Below, piece by piece: positions 40,901 to 48,447 of a DNA stretch of 64,000 bases. This DNA is from an uncultured Eubacteriales bacterium (lineage in GTDB: Bacteria > Bacillota > Clostridia > Oscillospirales > UMGS1783), in NCBI GenBank assembly GCA_934456365.1, contig CAKSHC010000006.1, forward strand, positions 1 through 64,000, written 5' to 3'. The first letter of the stretch is position 1; the number at the start of each line of letters is the position of its first letter. Both the position numbers and the translations under genes were made by a program. A model generated the notes under the pieces. It worked only from the letters and a program-made list of their open reading frames with translations. It did not search any database and was not told where the DNA came from.

Positions 40901-41920
40901 ATGGAAGAAGAACGCTTTGTGTCCACCTCCTATACCGGCGCCGATGAAAACGAAAGCTCGCTGCGCCCCCGTACCATGCACGACTACATCGGCCAGGAAA
41001 AAATCAAGGATAACCTCTCGGTCTTCATCGAGGCCGCCCGCGGCCGCGGCGAACCGCTCGACCATGTCCTGCTCTACGGCCCTCCCGGCCTCGGGAAAAC
41101 CACTCTGGCCGGCGTCATCGCCGCCGAGATGAACGTCCAGATCCGCACCACCTCCGGCCCCGCCATCGAAAAGCCCGGCGACCTCGCCGCCCTCCTGACC
41201 AACCTCAACGAAGGCGATATCCTCTTTATCGACGAGATCCATCGCCTCTCCTCGGCGGTGGAGGAGGTGCTCTATCCGGCGCTGGAGGATTTCGCGCTCG
41301 ATATCATCATCGGCAAGGGCCCCTCGGCCCGCTCCATCCGCCTCGACCTGAAGAGGTTCACTCTCATCGGAGCCACCACCCGCGCCGGCAGCCTCACCGG
41401 CCCCCTGCGCGACCGGTTCGGCATGCTCTTCCGGCTCGAGCTTTATTCGCCGCAGGAGCTCACGGCCATCATCAAGCGCTCGGCCGGCATCCTCAATGTC
41501 CCCATCGAGGAGGAAGGCGCCCGGGAGCTGGCCCGCCGTTCCCGCGGCACCCCCCGTATCGCCAACCGTTTCCTCAGGCGCATCCGCGACTTCGCCCAGA
41601 TCTACGGCAGCGGCGTCGTCACCCGCGAGGTCGCCGACCTCGGCCTGCGCCGCCTGGAGGTCGACGAGCTCGGCCTCGACGCGGTCGACCGTAATATCCT
41701 CCGTTCCATCGCCGTCCACTTCGGCGGCGGCCCCGTCGGTCTGGAAACGCTCGCCGCCACCACCGGCGAGGATGCGGTCACCATCGAGGACGTCTACGAG
41801 CCCTATCTTCTGCAGATCGGCTTTCTGTCGCGCACCCCGCGCGGCCGCTGCATCACCCCCCGGGGCTGCGCCCATATCGGAGTGGCCTTCCCCGGCGCCG
41901 ACCAGCCCACACTTTTCTAA
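40901..41920 (+). CDS. ruvB: Holliday junction DNA helicase RuvB
   Basis: 339 residues, AAA+ motor of branch migration. Opening SLRPRTMHDYIGQEK, Walker A GPPGLGKTTLA, Walker B LFIDEIHRL, sensor 1 LIGATTRAG, arginine-finger region GPLRDRFG, and a winged helix with LQIGFLSRTPRGR. It follows ruvA after 5 nt. Confidence 0.97.
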   Translation: MEEERFVSTSYTGADENESSLRPRTMHDYIGQEKIKDNLSVFIEAARGRGEPLDHVLLYGPPGLGKTTLAGVIAAEMNVQIRTTSGPAIEKPGDLAALLTNLNEGDILFIDEIHRLSSAVEEVLYPALEDFALDIIIGKGPSARSIRLDLKRFTLIGATTRAGSLTGPLRDRFGMLFRLELYSPQELTAIIKRSAGILNVPIEEEGARELARRSRGTPRIANRFLRRIRDFAQIYGSGVVTREVADLGLRRLEVDELGLDAVDRNILRSIAVHFGGGPVGLETLAATTGEDAVTIEDVYEPYLLQIGFLSRTPRGRCITPRGCAHIGVAFPGADQPTLF

Positions 41921-41929
41921 GGAGCCTCT

Positions 41930-42796
41930 ATGTTTATCAGCGATCAATGGAAAGACTATGAGCTGCTCGACGCCGAAGGCGGCGAGCGCCTCGAGCGCTG
42001 GGGCGAGATCATCCTCATCCGCCCCGATCCCCAGATCATCTTCTCGGGCGAGCGCCGCCACCCCGGCTGGAAAAATCCCAACGGGCGCTACTTCCGCTCC
42101 CGCTCGGGCGGCGGCAGCTGGGAATTCTACCGGCCCTTCGAGGATTTTTCCCTCTCGTATAAAAATCTGAAATTCCATATCCGCCCCACCAACTTCAAGC
42201 ATACCGGCCTCTTCCCCGAGCAGGCAACCAACTGGGATTGGGCCGGCGGCCTCATCGCCCGTGCCGGCCGCCCTGTCCGGGTGCTCAATCTCTTCGCCTA
42301 TACCGGCGCCGCCACCTGCGCCTGCGCCGCCGCCGGCGCGCAGGTCTGCCATGTGGACGCCGCCCGCGGCATGGTCCAGTGGGCCAAGGAAAACGCCGCC
42401 CTCTCCGGTCTCGCCGAGCGCCCCATCCGCTATCTGGTCGACGACTGCGAAAAATTTGTTGAGCGCGAGCTGCGCCGCGGCAACCGCTACGACGCCATCA
42501 TCATGGATCCCCCCTCCTACGGGCGCGGCCCCGGTGGCGAGGTCTGGAAGCTCGAGGAAAAGCTCGATTCCTTCGTGGCCCTCTGCGCCCGCCTTTTGAG
42601 CGACGATCCGCTTTTCTTCCTCATCAATTCCTACACCACCGGCCTCGCGCCCGGAGTGCTCCAGTATCTGACCGACCGCATCCTCCCGCCCCGCTTCGGC
42701 GGAAAAACTGGAGTCGCCGAGCTTGGCCTCCCGGTCACAGCCTCCGGCCTCGTTTTGCCCTGCGGCGCCAGCGCCCGCTGGAGCAGGGAAGACTGA
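41930..42796 (+). CDS. Class I SAM-dependent RNA methyltransferase (RlmK/RlmI-like)
   Basis: 288 residues. A short N-terminal region, then a Rossmann fold: NLFAYTGAATCACAAAGA is the SAM-binding motif I, VDAARGMVQWAKENA motif II, and IIMDPPSYGRGP the catalytic DPPSYG motif of rRNA cytosine/guanine methyltransferases. It lacks an N-terminal PUA domain. 9 nt after ruvB in the same operon. The RNA target cannot be told. Confidence 0.8.
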   Translation: MFISDQWKDYELLDAEGGERLERWGEIILIRPDPQIIFSGERRHPGWKNPNGRYFRSRSGGGSWEFYRPFEDFSLSYKNLKFHIRPTNFKHTGLFPEQATNWDWAGGLIARAGRPVRVLNLFAYTGAATCACAAAGAQVCHVDAARGMVQWAKENAALSGLAERPIRYLVDDCEKFVERELRRGNRYDAIIMDPPSYGRGPGGEVWKLEEKLDSFVALCARLLSDDPLFFLINSYTTGLAPGVLQYLTDRILPPRFGGKTGVAELGLPVTASGLVLPCGASARWSRED

Positions 42797-42806
42797 AAGG
42801 ATTCCT

Positions 42807-43652
42807 ATGGCACCTCTTGTCTGCGCACGCGCGCTCGGCTTCTCGTATGAGAACCAGCCCGTGCTCCACAACTTCAACCTCTCCATCGAGGAGGGCAGCT
42901 TCGTGGCTCTGCTCGGCCACAACGGCTCGGGCAAGTCCACCCTCGCGCGCCTGCTCGGCGGAGTGCTGCGCCCTTCGGAGGGCAGCGTGACCGTCGCCGG
43001 GATCGACAGCGCCGACGACTTGCAAACCGACCTTTTCCGCGAAACGGTCGGCATGGTCTTCCAAAACCCCGATAACCAGCTCGTCTCCTCCATCGTCGAG
43101 GAAGACGTCGCCTTCGCCCCCGAAAACCTCGGCATCCCCAACCCCCGCCTCTCGGAGATCGTGGCGGAATCGCTCGAGGCCGTGGGTATGAGCGAGTACC
43201 GCCTCCATTCCACCTCGCTCCTCTCGGGCGGCCAGAAGCAGCGCGTCGCCATCGCCGGCGCGCTCGCCATGTCCCCCCGCCTGCTGATTCTCGACGAGCC
43301 CACCGCCATGCTCGACCCCGCCGGGCGCGAAAGCGTTTTGCGGGTGCTCCACCGGCTCCATCGCGAGCGCGGCATGACGGTCGTCCTCATCACCCACCAC
43401 ATGGAAGAAGCCGCCGAGGCCGACCGCGTGATCGTCTTGAACCGCGGCTCCATCCTGCTCGACGGCACCCCCCGCGAGGTCTTCCAGAATGCCGGCCTGC
43501 TGCAAAGCGTTGGCCTTTGCGTGCCGCAAACGGTCGAGCTGATGTTTTTGCTGCGCCGCGCAGGCGTGCGCGCGCCGCTGTCGGTGCTCACCCCCGAGGA
43601 GTGCGTGCCGGTTGTCGAGCGCCTGTGGAAGGAGGGATTCGATGAAGCTTGA
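42807..43652 (+). CDS. ecfA1: Energy-coupling factor transporter ATPase EcfA1
   Basis: 281 residues. Walker A GHNGSGKSTLA, Q-loop VFQNPDNQLV (the PDNQ form is typical of ECF ATPases), signature LSGGQKQRVAIAGAL, Walker B LLILDEPTAML and H-loop LITHHM. It pairs with EcfA2 and EcfT to power uptake of vitamins or metals by interchangeable S components. No S component is encoded beside it. ATG 42807 follows GAAAGG. Confidence 0.93.
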   Translation: MAPLVCARALGFSYENQPVLHNFNLSIEEGSFVALLGHNGSGKSTLARLLGGVLRPSEGSVTVAGIDSADDLQTDLFRETVGMVFQNPDNQLVSSIVEEDVAFAPENLGIPNPRLSEIVAESLEAVGMSEYRLHSTSLLSGGQKQRVAIAGALAMSPRLLILDEPTAMLDPAGRESVLRVLHRLHRERGMTVVLITHHMEEAAEADRVIVLNRGSILLDGTPREVFQNAGLLQSVGLCVPQTVELMFLLRRAGVRAPLSVLTPEECVPVVERLWKEGFDEA

Positions 43653-44496
43653 AGCCTCCCACCTTTCCTATACTTATTCCCCCGGCACCCCCTTCGAGCA
43701 AAAGGCCGTCCGGGATGTTTCCCTGACCATCCGGGAAGGGGAGTTTATCGCCCTCATCGGCCATACCGGCTCCGGGAAATCCACCCTGATCCGCCATTTC
43801 AACGGCCTTCTGCACCCCACCGGGGGCGACGTCCTCATCGACGGCGAATCCATCTTCCGCGATAAAAAATCGCTGCGGGCCGCCCGCTTTGCCGTCGGTC
43901 TCGTCTTCCAATACCCGGAATACCAGCTGTTTGAGGAAACGGTGGAAAAGGATATCGCCTTCGGTCCCAAAAATATGGGCCTGAGCGCCGACGAGATCCA
44001 TTCCCGCGTCTGCGAAAGCCTGCGCCTGTGCGGACTGGACGAATCGTTCCTCTCCAAAAGCCCCTTCGACCTCTCGGGCGGCCAGAAGCGCCGCGTGGCG
44101 CTCGCCGGCGTGCTCGCCATGCGCCCCCGCCTCTTGATTCTCGACGAGCCCGCCGCCGGCCTCGATCCCCAGGGCTCCCGGGAGATCATGCGCTATATCC
44201 GCGCCTATGCCGCCCGCGGCAATTCCGTCCTCTTCGTTTCCCACGATATGAGCGACGCCGCCGCCTACGCCGAGCGCGTTCTGGTGATGGACCGCGGCTC
44301 CCTCGCGCTCGACGGGCCCCCCGCCGAGGTCTTCTCCCAGGCCGAGCGCCTGCGCGCCCTCGGGCTGGCCCTCCCGCCCATGACCGAGCTCTTCTTGCGC
44401 CTGCGCGAAAAGGGCTACGACCTGCCCGCCGCCGTCTTCACCCCCGAAGCCGCCGCCGAGGAGATCCTGCGCCGTATGGGGAGGTGCGAAAAATGA
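43642..44496 (+). CDS. ecfA2: Energy-coupling factor transporter ATPase EcfA2
   Basis: 284 residues. Walker A GHTGSGKSTLI, Q-loop VFQYPEYQLF (the PEYQ form marks the A2 paralogue), signature LSGGQKRRVALAGVL, Walker B LLILDEPAAGL. It overlaps ecfA1 by 11 nt with GGAGGGA as binding site and overlaps ecfT by 4 nt. Confidence 0.93.
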   Translation: MKLEASHLSYTYSPGTPFEQKAVRDVSLTIREGEFIALIGHTGSGKSTLIRHFNGLLHPTGGDVLIDGESIFRDKKSLRAARFAVGLVFQYPEYQLFEETVEKDIAFGPKNMGLSADEIHSRVCESLRLCGLDESFLSKSPFDLSGGQKRRVALAGVLAMRPRLLILDEPAAGLDPQGSREIMRYIRAYAARGNSVLFVSHDMSDAAAYAERVLVMDRGSLALDGPPAEVFSQAERLRALGLALPPMTELFLRLREKGYDLPAAVFTPEAAAEEILRRMGRCEK

Positions 44497-45311
44497 TGAA
44501 GGATATCACCCTGGGCCAGTACTACCCAGGCCAAAGCCCCATCCATCGGCTCGACGCCCGCATGAAGATCCTGCTGGTCATCGCCTTGATCGTCTGCGTC
44601 TTCCTCGCCCAAACCCCCGCCGCCTACGCCCTCTGCGCCGCTCTGGTCTTTTTCGCCGTCGCCCTCTCCGGCGTGCCGATCGGAAGAATCCTGCGCGGCT
44701 TGCGCCCCCTTTGGTTTGTGCTGCTGCTCACCGCCGTGCTCAACCTGCTCTATACCGGCGGCACCCCCCTGATCTCTTTCTGGAAAATCACCGTCACCAC
44801 CGAAGGCCTCTACCGCACCGGCGCCATGCTTCTGCGGGTGGTGCTCCTGGTGCTCGGCACCTCGCTTTTAACGTATACCACCTCGCCCGTCAGCCTCACA
44901 GACGGGCTGGATCGCCTCCTCTCCCCGCTGGGGAAAATCGGTTTGCCGGTGCATGAATTTTCTCTGATGATGACCATCGCCCTGCGCTTTATCCCCACGT
45001 TGGTCGAGGAGGTCGATAAAATCTCTTCGGCGCAAAAAGCCCGCGGCAGCGACCTCGAAACCGGCCGCCTCTCCCAGCGCGTGCGCGCCCTTATCCCGAT
45101 TCTGGTCCCCCTCTTCCTCTCCTCCTTCCGCCGGGCAGACGAGCTGGCCGTCGCCATGGAGTGCCGCTGCTACCGCGGCGGAAAAGGAAAAACCCGCCTC
45201 CACGAACAGCGCCTCGCCGGGCGCGATTGGATCTCCGCCGCGGTGCTGGCCGCCGGGATCGCCGGCGTCGTGCTGTGCAATGTCTTCGTGCGCTGGGGGG
45301 CTCTCGCATGA
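44493..45311 (+). CDS. ecfT: Energy-coupling factor transporter transmembrane protein EcfT
   Basis: 272 residues with five or six membrane segments. 'IHRLDARMKILL' near the N-terminus is characteristic, and the coupling helices end in SSAQKARGSDLE and AMECRCYRGGKGKTR, the two conserved Ala-Arg-Gly-type motifs that sit on the ATPases. The ATG overlaps the ecfA2 stop; a much longer upstream open frame is antisense-like readthrough of ecfA2. Confidence 0.93.
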   Translation: MMKDITLGQYYPGQSPIHRLDARMKILLVIALIVCVFLAQTPAAYALCAALVFFAVALSGVPIGRILRGLRPLWFVLLLTAVLNLLYTGGTPLISFWKITVTTEGLYRTGAMLLRVVLLVLGTSLLTYTTSPVSLTDGLDRLLSPLGKIGLPVHEFSLMMTIALRFIPTLVEEVDKISSAQKARGSDLETGRLSQRVRALIPILVPLFLSSFRRADELAVAMECRCYRGGKGKTRLHEQRLAGRDWISAAVLAAGIAGVVLCNVFVRWGALA

Positions 45312-46054
45312 TCCGCTATCGCCTCACCCTCGCCTTCAACGGGCAAAACTACTGCGGCTGGCAGGTCCAGAAAAACGGCCGCAGCCTCAGCCAAACGGTC
45401 CAGGAAACTCTGGAAATCATCCTGCGCGCCCCCACAAGGCTCACCGGCTGCTCCCGCACAGACGCCGGTGTCCACGCCAACGGCTACTGCGCCCTCTTCG
45501 AGTCGGAAAAGCCGCTGGAGCCCGCCCGCTTTCTGCGCTCCTTCAATGCCCTCGCCCCGCAGGATATCCGCGCCCTCTTCCTCAAAGAGGCAGGGGAGGG
45601 CTTCCACCCCCGCTACAGCGCCCATTCCAAAACCTATCTCTATACCCTCTACCGGTTCCACACCCTCCCTCCCCGCGAGCAGGGCTATGCCCTTCTCTGT
45701 CCGCAGCCGCTCGACGTGGCCGCCATGCGCCGCGCCGCCGAGTCCCTCCTGGGCGAGCACGATTTCCTCGGCTTTGCCGCCGCCGGCGGGAAAACGGAGG
45801 ACACCGTGCGCACCCTCTACGAGGCCTCTCTCCTGGAGGAGGGGGAAAAGCTGATCATCCGCCTGCGCGGCAGCGGCTTTCTCTATAAAATGGCCCGCGC
45901 CATCGCCGGCACGCTGCTCGCCGTGGGCGAAGGCCGCCTGCCGGTCGAGATCACCGCGCGTATCCTTTCCGAGAAAAACCACGCCCTCCGCGGCGAAACC
46001 CTCCCCGCCTGCGGCTTAACGCTGGATCGGGTGGACTACGGAGCAAACGAATGA
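45308..46054 (+). CDS. truA: tRNA pseudouridine(38-40) synthase
   Basis: 248 residues. It makes pseudouridine in the anticodon arm of tRNAs. 'GWQVQKNGRSLSQTVQ' and the catalytic SRTDAGVHA with Asp52 identify it, with 'GSGFLYKMARAIAGTL' near the C-terminus. ATG overlaps the ecfT stop; ecfA1-ecfA2-ecfT-truA is the standard Firmicute order. Confidence 0.96.
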   Translation: MIRYRLTLAFNGQNYCGWQVQKNGRSLSQTVQETLEIILRAPTRLTGCSRTDAGVHANGYCALFESEKPLEPARFLRSFNALAPQDIRALFLKEAGEGFHPRYSAHSKTYLYTLYRFHTLPPREQGYALLCPQPLDVAAMRRAAESLLGEHDFLGFAAAGGKTEDTVRTLYEASLLEEGEKLIIRLRGSGFLYKMARAIAGTLLAVGEGRLPVEITARILSEKNHALRGETLPACGLTLDRVDYGANE

Positions 46055-47190
46055 CGCTATCCGAAAAGAAAACCACATTAAAGGTCCTGCACCACCTGCG
46101 CCGGATCTCCCTGATCCTCCTGGTGCTGGTCACGCTCGCCGCCCTCATCCTAAACCTCGGCCGCCTCAGTGTCGACGATCTCGGCCGCCTCGCCGCCCGC
46201 GTGCGCTACGGCTTTTCCGGCAAAAGGGAAGAGGCCTCCTCCATCGTCTTCACCGAAAGCGAGGGCAAGGCCGTCTGCGTGTATAAGGATGGGATCGCCG
46301 TCGCCGCAGACGGGTACCTCAAGGTCTTCGATTCCTCCGGCCTCCTCCTGTCGCAAACTCTCCTGTCCATGGAATCCCCCTCCCTCTCGGCCACCTCGCG
46401 CTATCTCCTCTCCTTCGACCGGGGAGGGAAATCGGTCCTCGTCAGCCAGAGCTTCGGCGAAAAGCAGCGCTTCACCTTCGAAAAAGGCGTGATCGACGCT
46501 TCCCTCAGCGAAGCCGGCGCGCTGATCGTCGCCCATAAGGGCGAGGGCTACCGCTCCCAGATCAGCGTCTACGATACCTCCCTCAAAGAGCGCTATAAAT
46601 GGTTTGCCGCCGATACGTATATCACAGCCACCTCGGTCTACGGCCTCCCCACCCGCTTCGCCTGCGCCGGGCTCACCCTGCGCGACGGCTCCCTCTTCTG
46701 CGAGGTGCTCGCCTTCTCGCCCGACAGCGCCGAGCCCCTCTGCCGCGTCCGCGTGCCCGGCAGCTTCGTCTACCGCGTCAAATGCCTCGACCAGAATAAC
46801 CTGCTCTGCCTGACCGACCTCGGCTATTCGCTGCTTGATCTTTCCACCGGCCAGGTGCTCCACAGCGGCGCCTTCGGCCAAAGCTCCCTCGGGTGCTACG
46901 CCATCGGGAGCGACCGGCTGGTGCTCGGCTTTTCCGGAAGAAGCGGCGAGGGCTACGAAGTCCGCACCGTCACCTTCGACGGCAAGGAAACCTCGGCCCT
47001 GCTTCCCGAGCTGCCGCAGAGCCTTGCCGTGTCCGGCAAAACCTATGTCCTCACCGGCGGCAAGGTGCTCGCCTGGAAAGGCTCGTCCTTCGATCCGGTC
47101 ACCAGCGCCTCCCGCCAGGAAAATCGTTTGATCGCGGGAAAGGGCGGGGTGCTGCTGGTCGGCACCCACGCCGCCCGCTTCATTTCATAA
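46051..47190 (+). CDS. DUF5711-like single-pass membrane protein
   Basis: 379 residues. A short basic cytosolic N-terminus, one transmembrane helix (about 18-38, ISLILLVLVTLAALIL), then a ~330-residue extracellular region of short repeated beta motifs such as KAVCVYKDGIAVAADGYLKVF and SLLDLSTGQVLHSG, suggesting a beta-propeller. This matches the general shape of DUF5711 proteins of Clostridia. No function is known. It overlaps truA by 4 nt. Confidence 0.65.
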   Translation: MTLSEKKTTLKVLHHLRRISLILLVLVTLAALILNLGRLSVDDLGRLAARVRYGFSGKREEASSIVFTESEGKAVCVYKDGIAVAADGYLKVFDSSGLLLSQTLLSMESPSLSATSRYLLSFDRGGKSVLVSQSFGEKQRFTFEKGVIDASLSEAGALIVAHKGEGYRSQISVYDTSLKERYKWFAADTYITATSVYGLPTRFACAGLTLRDGSLFCEVLAFSPDSAEPLCRVRVPGSFVYRVKCLDQNNLLCLTDLGYSLLDLSTGQVLHSGAFGQSSLGCYAIGSDRLVLGFSGRSGEGYEVRTVTFDGKETSALLPELPQSLAVSGKTYVLTGGKVLAWKGSSFDPVTSASRQENRLIAGKGGVLLVGTHAARFIS

Positions 47191-47204
47191 GGAGGAACGT
47201 TTTT

Positions 47205-47873
47205 ATGAACATCGTTTTGGATCTTCTTCTGATCGGCCTGGTCGTTTTCTGCATTGTCCACGGCGTCCGCCGCGGCTTTGTGGAAAATTGCGCTGGTTTG
47301 GCCACCCTCGTCCTGGCCGTCGTGCTCATCCTCTCCTTCTCCGCCCCCTTGGGCGAAAAGCTCGACGAGAAATGGATCCGCCCCTGGGCGGCTGAAAAAA
47401 TCGTCAAGGCCGGCGGCGCGGAAAAGGATTCTCCCGCAGTCGAGCTCGATCTGGTCAAAAGCGGCGCGGAGCTTGAAAAGCGCTTTGGGCTGAAGCTTGG
47501 CTCCCTTCCCGAATCGGAGCAAACGGCCGGCGAGTATGTGGAAGAAGCCCTGAAAGCCCGCTCGGTCACCGCCGGCGCCGCTCGCGCCGCGGCCGGGATC
47601 CTGCTCTTTCTGATCGCCGTGGTCGGCGTGCTGATTCTGCGCCTCGTTTTGCGCCCCATCCTGCGCCTGCCCGTGCTCAAACAGGCAAACCGCCTGCTGG
47701 GCGCTGCCATCGGCGTGGTCAATGCCCTGATCCTCGCCTTTTTGCTCTGCACCGGGATCTATGCCTACGCCCATTCGGTCGACCAGTCCTATGAAGAAAC
47801 GGTCGTAAACCAAACGGCCGTCTTCCAAATCGCCTACCATCATAATCCCATCCTGTCATGGATCGAAAAATAA
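47205..47873 (+). CDS. CvpA-family membrane protein
   Basis: 222 residues with four hydrophobic segments in the CvpA arrangement: LLIGLVVFCIVHGVRRGFVE at the start, GILLFLIAVVGVLILRLVL, and LGAAIGVVNALILAFLL. A long soluble insert lies between helices 2 and 3 (about 55-120). The family is linked to colicin V production and cell envelope functions but is poorly understood. AAGGAGG precedes the ATG. Confidence 0.8.
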   Translation: MNIVLDLLLIGLVVFCIVHGVRRGFVENCAGLATLVLAVVLILSFSAPLGEKLDEKWIRPWAAEKIVKAGGAEKDSPAVELDLVKSGAELEKRFGLKLGSLPESEQTAGEYVEEALKARSVTAGAARAAAGILLFLIAVVGVLILRLVLRPILRLPVLKQANRLLGAAIGVVNALILAFLLCTGIYAYAHSVDQSYEETVVNQTAVFQIAYHHNPILSWIEK

Positions 47874-47883
47874 GGGGAAACCT

Positions 47884-48447
47884 ATGTTGAAGTATCTTCC
47901 CAACTGTATTACGGTCATCCGCATCCTGCTCACCCCTGTCTTCGTCTGGCTCTACCTCGGATTCGACGATCTGCCCCACTTCTTCGCCGCCATCGGCGTG
48001 CTGGCCGTCATCATGCTTTCCGACGTGGCCGACGGAGCCATCGCCCGTAAATTTTCGCTCCAGTCCCGCCTGGGCGAGCTGCTCGACCCCGTCGCCGATA
48101 AGCTGGCGCAGATGTCCATCGTGCTGTGTCTGCTGCTGCGCGGCATCGCCCCCTGGTGGTTTTTCGCCGGCGCGGTGTTCAAGGAGCTGGTCATGCTCGT
48201 CTGCGGCGCCATTTTGCTGAAAAAGGGCGTGGAGGTGCAGAAGGCCCGCTGGTACGGCAAAGCCGCTACCGCCGTGTTTTATACCGTGATCTGCCTCAAC
48301 CTCCTGCTGCCGGATTCCATCCTGGCCATCCCGTCCTGGGTGCGCCTTGCGGGCTATATCGCTTCGCTCGCCTTCCTCTATTATGCCTTTGTCCGTTATG
48401 CTCTTGTGCATCTGAAACTGTATCAGGCCTCTAAGGAGAAATCATGA
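47884..48447 (+). CDS. pgsA: CDP-diacylglycerol-glycerol-3-phosphate 3-phosphatidyltransferase
   Basis: 187 residues, several membrane helices. The CDP-alcohol phosphotransferase motif DG-x2-AR-x8-G-x3-D-x3-D is complete, from DGAIARKF to LLDPVADK. It commits CDP-DAG to phosphatidylglycerol synthesis. It starts 10 nt after the CvpA gene and overlaps the Clp gene by 4 nt. Confidence 0.9.
   Translation: MLKYLPNCITVIRILLTPVFVWLYLGFDDLPHFFAAIGVLAVIMLSDVADGAIARKFSLQSRLGELLDPVADKLAQMSIVLCLLLRGIAPWWFFAGAVFKELVMLVCGAILLKKGVEVQKARWYGKAATAVFYTVICLNLLLPDSILAIPSWVRLAGYIASLAFLYYAFVRYALVHLKLYQASKEKS

Noticed and set aside
44028..44492. Long upstream extension of the ecfT frame within ecfA2
   Set aside because: Arg/Pro-rich shadow of ecfA2 in another frame; the real start at 44493 has the ATGA overlap and the conserved IHRLDARMK.
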